Part shown: piece by piece, positions 1 to 10,810 of the stretch
Numbering within the stretch: the first letter of the stretch is position 1
How the letters are laid out: each line of letters opens with the position of its first letter
Source of the DNA: Halichoerus grypus
Lineage: Eukaryota > Chordata > Mammalia > Carnivora > Phocidae
DNA: 64,000 nucleotides
Direction: 5' to 3'
NCBI RefSeq assembly: GCF_964656455.1
Contig: NC_135723.1
Coordinates: 98,967,283 to 99,031,282 of the forward strand
The notes under the pieces: generated by a model
Database searches by the model: none
Told to the model about the DNA's origin: nothing
Seen by the model: the letters and a program-made list of their open reading frames with translations, nothing else
Program-made: the position numbers and the translations under genes

Positions 1-1235
1 CATTTGTTGAAAAGACTATATTTTCCAAATTTAATTTCCTTGGAGCTTTTGCCAAAAATCAATAGACCATATATGTGTATGTCTGCCTTCTGGGTTCTAT
101 CCTGTTTTGTTGAGATATATATCTTTCTTTACACAATACTATGCTTGCTTTATTGTTTTACCTTATATTTATATTAAGCCTTGAGATGGCAACATACATT
201 CTCCAGTTATTTCTTTTTTGTTTTTCAAAATTATGTTGGCTATTCTGGATCCTTTGCATTGCCATATAAAATTTAGAATCAACTTATCAATTTCCACCAA
301 AAAAAAAGTTTGCTGTGATTTTCATTGGGATTACATAAGATCTATAAATAGACATCTAAACAATATTGGGTACTTCAGTTCTTAAACATGGTCTATCCAC
401 CCATTTATTGACATCTTTAATTTCTCTTAGTAAGGTTTTATGGTCTTGAGTACACAGCCTTGAACAACTGTGTTCAGTTTGTTTTATTATAAATGGTATT
501 ATTTTATTACTTTATTACTTTTAATATTTTTCCAAGTATTTCTTGCTAGTGTATAAAGACACAATTGATTTTTGTATATTGACTTTGTATCCTGTGATCT
601 TGCTAAATTTACTGTTAGTTCTAGAAGCTTTTTTTTTTTTTTTTACATATTCCTTAGGATTTTCTACATAGATAATCATGTCACCTGAGAATAAAGAAAA
701 TTTTTACTTCTTCTCTATCTGCACTTTTTATTTCTTTTTTATTTGTTTTACTGCACTGGCTCTGGGCTTTCAGTACATTGAGAGAGTTGACATTCTTCCA
801 TTGTTACATATTTTAGAGAAAATCTGTTTATTCTTTTAGTATTGAGTAAGGTATTAGCTGTAGGTTTCTCACAGATGCCCTTTATCAGGCTGAGAAAGTT
901 TCCTTCTACTAATAGTTTCTGAGACGCTTTATAATGAATGGAGGTTGAAGCTTGTCCTGTGCTTTTTCTCCTGTATTTCTTCAATGTGGTAAATTACATC
1001 ACTTTATTTCTTTAATGTTAAACCGATCTTGCATTCCTAGAATTAACACCACTTCATCACAATATATTCTTTCCCACACATTGCTGGATTTGATTTGCTA
1101 AAATTCTATTGAAGAGGACTATGGCTCTGTAGTTTTGTTTTCTTGTGATGTGTTTGTCTGGTCTTAGTATCAGGATAGTGCTGGGCTTCTAAAACAGGTT
1201 GAGCGGTATTTCCTCCTCATCTGTTTAATTGTCTG
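1..1235 (-). mobile_element. Old L1 fragment, antisense, in last intron of CNTNAP2
   Basis: Read on the minus strand this is L1 ORF2 reverse-transcriptase sequence. The 748-984 part encodes a recognisable 'EKPTANTLLN' stretch from the RT palm region, and the rest follows the usual antisense L1 text closely. It is full of stops and small indels, so it is an old, dead copy. It runs off the left edge of the window. The subfamily cannot be set by eye. Confidence 0.85.
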
Positions 1236-1350
1236 ACAATTACTGAGAGAAGAGCATTGAAATCTCCAAATGTAACTGTGTATTGGTCTAGTTTCCTTTC
1301 AGTCCTGTCCATTTCGGTTGCTGTTGTCTTGGAGTTTTGTATTCTGTATG
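1236..1350 (-). mobile_element. L1 ORF2 5'-part fragment, antisense
   Basis: This segment ('agagcattgaaatctcc' and following) matches the antisense of the upstream part of ORF2, near the end of the endonuclease region. It directly abuts the RT-region fragment to its left. It is either the same element with an internal deletion or a second L1. Confidence 0.6.
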
Positions 1351-1429
1351 GGGGAGGGTGGTGTTTGCGGGAACCCGAGCGCCTGGGGAAGGTAGTGTGG
1401 GAGGGATGAACACATGGTCTGTTTAATCA

Positions 1430-1454
1430 CCGGTGCTTCTCCTGTCTCCACCAG
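1430..1454 (+). promoter_or_regulatory. CNTNAP2: 3' splice site of last CNTNAP2 intron
   Basis: A pyrimidine-rich tract ending 'ctgtctccaccag' closes the intron with AG at 1453-1454. The exon then opens with the last two bases of a split codon, so the intron is phase 1. The reading frame and the match to Caspr2 begin exactly here. Confidence 0.85.
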
Positions 1455-1654
1455 GCGTCATCGCTGTGGTGATTTTCACCATTCTCTGCACCTTGGTCTT
1501 CCTCATCCGCTACATGTTCCGCCACAAGGGCACCTACCACACCAACGAAGCAAAGGGAGCGGAGTCAGCAGAGAGCGCCGATGCAGCCATCATGAACAAC
1601 GACCCCAATTTCACAGAGACCATTGATGAGAGCAAAAAGGAATGGCTCATCTGA
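1455..1654 (+). CDS. CNTNAP2: CNTNAP2 (contactin-associated protein-like 2, Caspr2), last coding exon, 3' part of gene
   Basis: This is the terminal coding exon of Caspr2, a neurexin-superfamily cell-adhesion protein that clusters Kv1 potassium channels at axonal juxtaparanodes. The exon carries a split glycine codon plus 65 codons and ends with TGA at 1652-1654. The first ~20 residues ([17 protein letters not shown]) are a single hydrophobic transmembrane helix. The charged juxtamembrane stretch [17 protein letters not shown] corresponds to the protein 4.1-binding region known for this family. The last residues EWLI form the C-terminal PDZ-binding motif. The acidic linker includes ESAESADAA and [16 protein letters not shown]. 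The sequence matches the conserved mammalian Caspr2 tail as I remember it, with no frameshift or premature stop. All upstream exons (signal peptide, discoidin, laminin G, EGF and fibrinogen-like domains) lie outside the window to the left. Confidence 0.96.
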
Positions 1655-2731
1655 GGGGTGGCTATTTGGCTATGGGAGAGGGAGGGGCGAGTTATTAGGG
1701 AGGAGGGAAAGGGACAAAAGCACCCTACTTCATACTCTTGAGCACATCCTGAAAATATCAGCACAAGTTGGGGAAGGCAAGCAACAGAAAATTCTGGAGA
1801 TGGATCGCCACAAAAAAAAAAAAAATACTTTTTAATATTTCTTTATAGCTGAGTTTCCCCTTCTATATCAACTCAAAATAATACAAAAAAAATGCTTTTA
1901 GAGTTTAAGAAATGGTTGAAATTTGTAGGTAATGTGTCTTATTTTGTGTGTGTTTAGAGGTGTTCTGAAAACCCATGCTAACAGGGCAAGTTTTCTACAT
2001 TTTTAAGAGCCCTTAGAATGTGGATATTTTTTCTTGAGAAAAGCTGATGCACATGGCCTCCAGCATTCTCTTCCTTTTGCATATAGTCAGTTTTTAATGG
2101 GCTATCATAGTAACTAGTTCGTATTCATACAGTATTTCTTTTGGTGTCCTGTAAATTGGAAAAGGAAAGGAAGGGGCAAAGAGAACCTATTATTTGCCAG
2201 TTTTCGAAGAGCCCTCAATCTATGCCAATTTTCTGAGAGTTCCCGCCTGAAACAGTTGAAGGAAGAGAGCATATGGGCCCTGCTGTGTAACAACAGAACC
2301 AACACAACAGAGAGAAGCATTAAGAACCAGGGCAAGTAGTTTCATATTGGGATTGTTGGTTTTATCTTTCATCAAATTCTACAAGCGAATACTGTTCCTT
2401 GTGTGTAGTCCTAGACCTATTCACTATCTGTGACTGTCAGCTATAATCCAGTGGTGATCAGCTGTTACAAAAGATTTCTCCTCTGCTTTACCTGCAACAT
2501 GTTAGGTTACATTGTATGTGTGTGGGGTGGGGGGTGGGAACCTCAGTGGGGAATTAGAGCCAGATTTTACGATTTGTTTGCTCTGTTTCTTTTATAGTTG
2601 CAGCAAGAGTATGGACACTTTCTAGTGAATGCATAAATTAGGTTGCTCTTCTTAGTTTGCTTTAAATCTCTAGTTTTGAAGCCCCTGTGACAAAATCCTA
2701 GCAGACCAGGTCCTCTGAATGGACATACCAC

Positions 2732-2737
2732 AATAAA
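2732..2737 (+). terminator. CNTNAP2: Candidate proximal poly(A) signal AATAAA
   Basis: An AATAAA hexamer in 'ccacaataaagcc' lies about 1.1 kb after the stop codon. There is only weak T-rich sequence after it, so use is uncertain. Confidence 0.3.
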
Positions 2738-4004
2738 GCCAATGCTTGCTATCATTATTGCTTTACTCTGAATCATATGGAAAACACTGCCATATTTTAC
2801 ATCATCTACTCCATATACTACTGCTCCATCCTAAATAGACACACTGCCATGATTCAGGGACTTCTTTGGCAGATACATTTGAACCTCAGGTTTATCACAA
2901 ACCTGATAACTGATTGTTGCTTCTCAGAGAATGGACACACGTAGATAGCCACACTTCAGTCTAATCAGGAATCTTGACCAACTTATTCTAACAAATAACT
3001 CCTTGATTTTATTTTAAAATGATAGACTTTGTATGTAAGCAAATGGGACAAAGCTCCTTTGGGAGCATCCAAAAAATAATAATTTCATTTATTTATTTGT
3101 AAAAATTACACAAAAGTTATGTCTAGAATGACTATGATTTATGATCATTATATTCAGGCTCTTAATAAGTACTTTTAAAAATTTTTTTTAGACTCCAACA
3201 TTTTGAGGAATTAAAAAGGATCCCTTTTTTCCTTCTCCTCCTGGAATGGGGTAAGATGAGGTTAAAAAGGTATTGTTGCTATTTTTCTGACCGTGTGCCT
3301 CAATGAAATGGAAATTCTAGTTTGTTAGGGTTATATATACGTATTTTTCAAAATTCTCAGTATGCCTAACTTACTGGAGGATCTCAGCTTCTTGGGTGAT
3401 GAAAAATGTTATCTAGAGTTGCCAATGGCATGTTGTACACATTCCAGAGGAGACACTGAACCAGTTAATTCCCATTAGAGTCAAGGTAGCAGAACCAAAG
3501 GGAATTCCCTTTTATAGTTGCTGACCTCAGCCACAATCATGAACACCCTTAACTGAAAAAGGTCTTGATCATCATTCCATACACATTGTTAAATGAAAAG
3601 TATGTGGTATGACTAAACAGCTGAACAATATAACTTTTACAAATGACATATTCAAAACCAAGGCTATTTATTTAACCAAGATGACTACCAAGAAGGGTTC
3701 TTTCATGTATTGTCAAATTACAGAAGCAAATTTTAAACATTATGCTTAGTAGGAATGTTTCTGATTTTTCAAACCTATTTTATAGGTTATTACTTTTACA
3801 CTTAACCAATAATGCCAGATGGAAATTGAGTACTTCGTGCATTTCCCATGATAGCTTTAATCTTTATGCATTGTCTCTGCACTTTCCCTTTCTTCCCAAA
3901 GTGATTAAGGGGTCAAAACAATCAAAAACAACCCCTGACACTAAAATGTTCTCACGCTTTCTCTTCACTCTCTTCTTCCCATTTTCCTGCCACAAAAGGT
4001 GAAA

Positions 4005-4010
4005 AATAAA
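4005..4010 (+). terminator. CNTNAP2: Candidate internal poly(A) signal AATAAA
   Basis: An AATAAA hexamer in 'tgaaaaataaaaacc'. No clear GU-rich downstream element is visible within 40 bases, so it is a weak candidate. Confidence 0.25.
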
Positions 4011-4842
4011 AACCAACACTTCTCTCACCAAATTTGCAAACCCAGGGCACTGGAATGACTAGAGGGATCAGTGGGTCTCCCATGTCACCATCTTTAAGAC
4101 ATACATATGACACAGTCTTTCCCTTTTGGGGGGTAACAGTCTGGCCAGCAGACAAGACACCAAAAGGTGGATAAGGTATTAAGTAACTAAGTTAAGTGCC
4201 AAGTGAGTGCTGGAAATCCTCGGCTTCTCTTTGGAATTGTGGTCTTCACCAAAAGTCCTAAGTGTCTCTGTGAAGGCCATATCCAGTACATTCTAAATGG
4301 TAAATAATTTATGTGAAGATAGGGAAGCATCTCTTTTTTCCAGCTCCCTCCCTTGAAAGCTCAGCACCGTGCAGCCTGGACAGCCATGACATTGTGACCC
4401 AGGCTCAGTGCCTAATCTTGCTTTGTCAATCATATCCCGCACGGTCTTGACCTCTTCTATCCCAGGACATGATCAACCAAGTCCAAAGAGGCTGGTGGTA
4501 GCCTCTTTATATAATAAGAACAGACTAAACAAAACCAAAAAAGAAAATTTTTTAGAAACAGGAGGCCGCTGTGAAGTTTCAGGAGAAGCTGATGGCTGAT
4601 TGAGGGCGATTTGTGCAGGGAACATCCTCTGTGTATAAAGCAAGCATCTGTGTTTTGAGAAGGTAGGAGCAGGACTTTGAAAGCAAGATCGATGCCGTTC
4701 TCAGCTCTCAAAATAACGTATTCCCTAGACCCCAAGGATACTAGCTCAGGAGGTGAGAAGTTATATTGTCAAGTGCTTCTCTGAACCTTCTTAATCCAGA
4801 AGGCTATGTTTCCCCTTGTGACTTTCAACCAACTGCTCAAAA

Positions 4843-4860
4843 AAAGAGAGAGAGAGAGGA
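4843..4860. repeat. Short (GA)n tract in 3' UTR
   Basis: An A-rich run followed by alternating GA; a simple purine tract with no other function visible. Confidence 0.7.
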
Positions 4861-5534
4861 AGACTTGTTCTGTGGAAGTTTTTATTAAGAAGCTAGAAAC
4901 AAGGGTTTGGAGTGCCTTTGTTGGACAATTTCCCATTGCCCTGCGTTTGCTACACAAGCATCCTTCACTAACAGGAGCAGGGATTCAGAGGCACAGGAAA
5001 AAAAAAATTTGCATGAGCCAAAGAGGAGATCTTAGGTTATTGCTGAAGGTCTGTGGAGCAGCCCCCAGATGCCAGCAGAAAGCTGGGCACCAAGACAAAC
5101 CATAGGAGGCACCTAACGGACAAAGTAGCTACCGGATATGAAAACGTGGTGTTAGTGTTTGTCCAGAAGAAACTTTTACTTCCTTCTATAACAGGATCTG
5201 TTCTTTTCAATCCTCCCACTTGTTCTTTTTCTCCCTTTGTTTCTTTTGTGGTGTAAACATTTTAATGGTCCCTTTGTGCCTCCAAACAATAAGCACCTGG
5301 TTTAAACCTCTTATATTGTTTCCTTTTCATCATCCCACCAAGCAGTTTTCAAAAAGAGAGGCAGCAGTTACTAAATTGAATTCCAGTTAGCCAGCCAAAA
5401 TAGGTCCTAAATTACCAGGGGCAGTAGAACAAACTGATCCTGAAACAGAGGAGAAACAAACAGCGTGTCTAGCTGACTTGGACTAAAACCAATGGGTGCC
5501 ACGTTTAAAGTGATGTCTTGGTGAGGGTGGACCC

Positions 5535-5670
5535 TGAGAATCAGCTGTTAGAGTCCTAACCCTTCCTCTCTCCCTGACTTGCGACGTGACCTTGGTCAAG
5601 CCACTGAACCTCAGTCGCTCTTTGCCCTGTTTTGAAGATACAACTGTTTTGCCTACTTAATAAGACAAAT
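5535..5670 (+). mobile_element. MIR-like fragment in 3' UTR
   Basis: The text 'gtgaccttggtcaagccactgaacctcag' resembles the MIR core 'gtgaccttgggcaagt' region, on the plus strand. It is diverged and the borders are approximate. Confidence 0.6.
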
Positions 5671-6373
5671 TGTGAGGTGCCACTGCTTCTTGAGGGCAGC
5701 ATACTTTGACACCCACATATAAAGGCCCAAGTCGATAGAGCCTACTGAAAGACTTACTTTCTGGCCTGTGGCTCTTAGTCCCACCAAAGAGACAATGTGG
5801 CCACATCTGGAAGTGTACAGATTTAGGAGACAGTTGCTGTACAACTGTTCAGTTATTAATCAAGGAGACGGCCCAAGAGCTAACCTGTCAACCCTCGGAC
5901 ATGCAACAGCCAAAGGCCAGAGAAATCAGAACTTCGCATGCACAAAGTCTGAGGTCCCCGCCCAGATGTGACAGACAGCTTACACACGTCTCCGGTGCCA
6001 CTGGGTCAGCTTGCACATAAGACAACATGAGAAACAAGAACGATTTTTCTCGCGTAGCCTGGTGGCACCGTGCCTACACTACACATACCCTGCGTGATAA
6101 TGGTGGTGACTCTAGAATAGATTTCTTTCACAGCAGTATTTTCTGGATACCAACGGTACATAAAACTCATTGTCAACAAAATAGGGAAACCGGATTAAAA
6201 AGTTGATTGTCTCCCGTGGAGCAAAGACCGGCAGAAGGTAGTGAAGATACCTGAGCACACGGGCATTTCATATCCAAGGCGCATTTACAAGTTCACTTTC
6301 CAGGTGAGAATGTGCTTTAAGGGCAGGTCTACGCAGATGGTCTGCAACGTTTCCAAGGCTCGGTTTATTTTAA

Positions 6374-6569
6374 GATTTTTTTTTTTTTTTTTTTTTTATT
6401 TGAGAGAGAGAATGAGAGAGAGAGAGCATGAGAGGGGGGAGGGTCCGAGGGAGAAGCAGACTCCCTGCCGAGCAGGGAGCCCGATGTGGGACTCGATCCC
6501 AGGACTCCAGGATCATGACCTGAGCCGAAGGCAGTCGCCTAACCAACTGAGCCACCCAGGCGTCCCGCG
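6374..6569 (-). mobile_element. Can-SINE (tRNA-Lys type), antisense in CNTNAP2 3' UTR
   Basis: The element starts with a poly-T/GA-rich tail and ends with the reversed tRNA-like head 'gccacccaggcgtccc'. It is flanked by an 18-bp target-site duplication, 'aggctcggtttattttaa' at 6356-6373 and the same with one mismatch at 6570-6587. That marks a complete, fairly recent insertion. Confidence 0.95.
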
Positions 6570-6928
6570 AGGCTCAGTTTATTTTAAACAGCAACTGCAG
6601 GGTTCTAACGTGGCTAGGAAGACATCCCCTCAAGTGGGCCAAGAAACCGTTCAGATGTTACTGATTCTGAGTTCGTTTGGGTTTTTGTTTTGTTTTTTTT
6701 TTCTTCAGTGAGCATGTGACTGCGGAGGTCAGGGTTACGGAAAGCTGGGCTAAGTATTCTTCCTGTAAAGTCGATTAGGATTCCACCCTGTGAAATGACA
6801 CAAAAGTTCACTCTCTAAAAGCAAGAGCATGTAACATAGAATGAAAGAAGGAAACTATGTATGTATGCCTAATATTCTTTGTGAATGTCTTTCATTTAAC
6901 TGAAACTATATTAGAAACCAGATTGATA

Positions 6929-6934
6929 AATAAA
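6929..6934 (+). terminator. CNTNAP2: Probable distal poly(A) signal of CNTNAP2
   Basis: AATAAA in 'gataaataaaaactcc' is followed about 40 bases later by a GU-rich stretch 'tttgtgttttgttc' at 6973-6986. Hexamer plus downstream element is the usual arrangement for a functional poly(A) site. The distance from the stop codon suits the long 3' UTR expected for this gene. Confidence 0.55.
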
Positions 6935-6989
6935 AACTCCAAAATAGTTTTAATTATCCTAAAAAGCGATCCTTTGTGTTTTGTTCCGC

Positions 6990-8890
6990 ATGATTCTCTT
7001 AGAAGCAATTTTCAGCCTTCGGCAGAGAAAGTTCCAAGCACTGAAATATACATCTGTTGGGAATATAATCTTCCCCAAAGTTGCAGAGATGCCGTCACTC
7101 CTCACAGATGGGTCTTCAATGGATGTTTTCATTGTTAACCTTCTCTGGTCACCCCCACTCCCCACCACCCCGGTTTTCTTAAAGTAGCATAATGGATATT
7201 GGCTTCGTGTTTTGGATTAATTTACACACAGCTTGATAAAATGTGGTTAGAGTTAAGTGATATCCAGAATACATTCTGAGCCTTGTTTGGAATGAGGGAG
7301 TAACACTGGATAATGGACAAATGGACTCAGGCCAGTCAACTAAGACAACAGAGATTTACAACGTGTCCGGAGGCGCACGTCTTTCTAAATGCACTCCACG
7401 TGCATAAAGAACCGTGGTCCTAAGTTATTACTCCCACTTGCTGGTCTTCAGTTAACATCTGGAAGCCATTTCCTTTTAATCAGTTCTCAGTGAAGCATTT
7501 AAATGTACACCAAATAAGTGCGAAGTCCAGTTAAAAGCCCAGCCTTTCTGTTCTTTAGCAATTCCCAAGGCCAATCTATAGAAATGACACTCGTCTTCCA
7601 GAAAGTTCTGCCACGAGGTTCTTGGTAATGATCTTGCTTTACGACTGTGACCCAACAGGTGGAGGGAAATGTCATCAAGTCCCTTGAGTAAAGAAAGCCA
7701 GCACTTACGAAAGTTCACAACAAATTTTAAAAGGGTGAGCAGACATTTCAGGCCTTGACATCTCCACCAAGAACGTGTGAACCACAGCGTCCTCACCTCC
7801 ATTCCCGGTGCCGCCTACCATAAGCCACGTGGACATGGAGATTGGTAATTTCCGTGAGCACAGTGACTTCATTTGGCACAAGGCAGGATCTGTTCAATGA
7901 ATGGGGGATAGAGAAGCAGAGAAGGCCAAAGGGAGAAATGCAGGAGGAGATTGTACTCTCTGTCCATGATGGCATGGCATGATGGGCTTACCAGAACATA
8001 GAGAAGAGGAAATAATTGTGTTATCTTTTAGAAAGGGTTTGTGTGAACCTATGCAGAAAGCTAACTCTTGACAGCAAGTGGTATGAGTAATCATTAGCTC
8101 ATGCTCACTTGTCCTCGGTCACTCTAAAAACCATGAATTCAATGAAGGCTGAGCTAAATAATCCTTGTACCTGACTGTCCCTCTCTAGCAGCAACCCATC
8201 CCCACCTCCACCAACACTCCCAGCATGCCTACGAAGGACCAGGAAGAGAACACAGCCTTTCTTTTCAGATCACATTTCCATGGTCTTTCCATTCATCTTA
8301 ATTTATCCACTGGGTGTGTGGTAAGTAAAATCTCTCAGGACAGGGTAAGTAAATGAACACGGATGCCAAGTCTTCACCAAAGGAATGAAAACAACTTTTT
8401 TTTTAAGTCCCCTGACCTAAAGCATGAGAAGTCATTTCTTCTAAAAAACAGAAATTGACAATTCTGAAATTTCAACTACAATATGACAGACGTGAAAAAG
8501 GCCAAGATGATGAAAATACAGAAGTTATTCTGTGTTCACAAATAGAAATTTGGAAGATAAAATTCTTAAGTCTAAGAAGATGAGAGCTGAAATGGGACAC
8601 AAGGACAAGCTTCTCAGTCATGAATGACACAGAGGGTAACTGTGAGGTTACTCCCTGAGAGCCAGGATCTCAGGACGAGGAACAACCTCTGAAGCTAGGA
8701 AGAAGGCACATTTGGGACAAATCAGGGAAAGAATACTTTATAGCGTAGCTAGTAAGAATGATTACAGGCAAAAAAAAACAAAAAACAAAAAACAACCCAA
8801 CAACATATGATTAGCTTCCAAAACTAACTGAGATTATTTCAATAATGACCTCGCCACATGGATTTTAAAGGGAAATCAAGATTCTGGAAC
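6990..8890. other. Intergenic, nothing recognised
   Basis: Unique-looking sequence immediately after the putative end of CNTNAP2. I see no coding frame of note, no RNA gene and no repeat family I can name. There are short A-rich runs near 8395 and 8769. Confidence 0.6.
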
Positions 8891-8894
8891 CAAC

Positions 8895-9260
8895 TCATCT
8901 ACTAAATGTTTATGAAGTACCTCCTATGCACTTGGCACTATTCCAGATGCGAAGGATTCACTGGAGAACAAGACAGACATACCTGCTCTCGGGAAACTTA
9001 GGTTCTAATGGGAGGAGAAAGGTAATAAGCCAATAAATAATATGGAACAAAAGAGAACTTCGAGGCCAGGGATTCATTTTCATTTTAATAGGGTGCTGCG
9101 ACAGCAGGACTGGGTGGCTGCTTCTTACTGGTGGTGAGGAGGGACTTCTCCACAGAGGGACAGTGAAGCTGAGAACGAAAGGGGAAGGGGGCCTCATTCT
9201 AGACGAGGGAACAACTGGTGCAAAGGCCCTGAGGTCACAGTGAGCTTGGAACTTAGACCC
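8895..9260 (+). mobile_element. Ancient mammalian interspersed repeat, family not assigned
   Basis: The order of text 'tatgcacttggcactattccag', 'acaagacagacatacctgc' and 'gtgcaaaggccctgagg' recalls a common old mammalian repeat. It is strongly diverged, and the name and exact borders would need a library search. Confidence 0.45.
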
Positions 9261-9379
9261 AGAGAGTCAATGTGTCTGGAAGGAGGGAGGAAGAAGACAC
9301 CACGCAATATGTGACCATTGGTTCTGACCAAATTTGGAGCAGAAGAGGCTCAAAAACAACAACCTGAAGGTTTTTATAG

Positions 9380-9453
9380 AATGTATCTGTCAAGGTTCTC
9401 TAGAGAAACAGCATCAATAGGAGCAAAAGAGAGATTTATTTAAAAGAATTGGC
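9380..9453. mobile_element. Left part of an old repeat interrupted by an L1
   Basis: The text 'aaggttctctagagaaacag' followed by 'agagatttattt' is typical of an old LTR-like mammalian repeat. It continues at 10504 after the L1 insertion, joined across the duplicated 'aaagaattggc'. Confidence 0.55.
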
Positions 9454-9480
9454 CTACATTGTTGGTGGGAATGCAAGCTG

Positions 9481-9852
9481 GTGCAGCCACTCTGGAAAAC
9501 AGTATGGAGGTTCCTCAAAAAGTTGAAAATAGAGCTACCATATGACCCAGCAACTGCACTACTGGGTATTTACCCCAAAGATACAAATGTAGGGATCCGA
9601 AGGGGTACATGCACCCCGATGTTTATAGCAGCAATGTCCACAATAGCCAAACTGTGGAAAGAGCCAAGATGTCCATCGACAGATGAATGGATAAAGAAGA
9701 TGTGGTATATATATATAATGGAATATTATGCAGCCATCAAAAGGAATGAAATCTTGCCATTTGCAACGACGTGGATGGAACTGGAGGGTATTATGCTGAG
9801 CGAAATAAGTCAATCAGAGAAAGACATGTATCATATGACCTCACTGATATGA
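9481..9852 (+). pseudogene. L1 ORF2 C-terminal remnant
   Basis: This frame encodes 123 residues of the carboxy end of L1 ORF2p, including '[19 protein letters not shown]' and 'LLGIYPKDT', then 'EYYAAIKRNEILPF'. Endonuclease and reverse-transcriptase domains are absent because the element is 5' truncated. The frame is open but has no start context of its own and is a retrotransposon fossil, not a gene. Confidence 0.9.
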
Positions 9853-10035
9853 GGAATTCTTAATCTCAGGAAACAAACTGAGGGTTTGCTGGAGGGATGG
9901 GGTAGCTGGGAGATAGACACTGGGGAGGGTATGTGCTATGGTAAGCGCTGTGAATTGTGTAAGACTGTTGAAACACAGCCCTGTACCTCTGAAACAAATA
10001 ATACATTATATGTTAAAAAAAAAAAAAAAAACAAC

Positions 10036-10212
10036 GGGACGCCTGGGTGGCTCAGTTGGTTAAGCAGCTGCCTTCCGCCCAGGTCATGATCCCAGGGTCC
10101 TGGGATCGAGTCCCACATCAGGCTCCTTGCTCAGCAGGGAGCCTGCTTCTCCCTCTCTCTCCTTCTGCTTGTGCTTTCTGTCAAATAAATAAAATCTTAA
10201 AAAAAAAAAAAA
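10036..10212 (+). mobile_element. Can-SINE in the A-rich middle of an L1 3' UTR
   Basis: The head is 'gggacgcctgggtggctcag' and the tail is 'aataaaatctt' plus poly-A. The target was the internal poly-A of the host L1, so the duplicated site is A-rich and its limits are vague. Confidence 0.9.
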
Positions 10213-10503
10213 GAAGAGAAGATAGCAGGAAGGGAAAAATGAAGGGGGGGGAAATTGGAAGGGGAGACGAACCATGAGAGACTATGGACTCTGAGAAACA
10301 AACTGAGGGTTCTAGAGGGGAGGGGGGTGGGGGGATGGGTTAGCCTGGTGAAGGGTATTAAAGAGGGCACGTATTGAATGGAGCACTGGGTGTTATATGC
10401 AAACAATGAATCATGGAACACTACATCAAAAACTAATGATGTAATGTATGGTGATTAACATAACATAACATAACATAACATAAATAAATAATAAAGAATT
10501 GGC

Positions 10504-10810
10504 TCTTGTGATTGTGGCTGACAAATCCAAAATCCACAGGGCAGGCTGGCTGGTTGGAATCCTAGGCAGGACTCCTCTGCTACAGCCTTGACATAGGATT
10601 GCTTCTTCAGGAATCCTCAGTTCTTGCTCTTGAGGCCTTCGGCTGATTAGGTGAGGCCCACCCACATTATGGAGGGTAATCTCCTTTACTTACAGTCAAC
10701 TGACTGCAGTTGTTAATCACATGAGCAGAATACCCTCACAGCGACACGTAGACCAGAGCGTGATCAACCGCCTGTGCACCAGAGCCAGGCCAGGTTGGCC
10801 CCTAAAATCA
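10504..10810. mobile_element. Right part of the old repeat split by the L1
   Basis: Continues the repeat seen at 9380-9453 ('tcttgtgattgtggctgac' onward, with 'gctgattaggtgaggcccac' further in). The family is not assigned and the right border is approximate. Confidence 0.5.

Larger units (their letters stand above)
1655..6950 (+). other. CNTNAP2: CNTNAP2 3' UTR (end inferred)
   Basis: Sequence following the stop codon is AT-rich and contains several AATAAA hexamers. The human 3' UTR is several kilobases long as I recall, and the strongest distal signal here (6929-6934, with GU-rich sequence downstream) would give about 5.3 kb including one SINE. The end point is inferred, not seen. No reading frame in this interval looks like a protein. 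Usage of the proximal hexamers cannot be judged from sequence. Confidence 0.6.
9454..10492 (+). mobile_element. 5'-truncated carnivoran L1 with two-module 3' UTR, interrupted by a SINE
   Basis: The element begins in the last part of ORF2 and ends with a (CATAA)n tail at 10457-10483. It is flanked by a target-site duplication 'aaagaattggc' at 9443-9453 and 10493-10503. Its 3' UTR has two related modules that each carry 'aaacaaactgagggtt' (9871-9886 and 10296-10311). The first module ends in 'acattatatgtt' plus poly-A, where a Can-SINE has inserted (10036-10212). Confidence 0.85.

Noticed and set aside
6241..6711. 156-codon open frame in the CNTNAP2 3' UTR
   Set aside because: Its middle is the antisense Can-SINE (poly-F and REREH-type residues from T-runs and GA repeats). 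The flanks are UTR.
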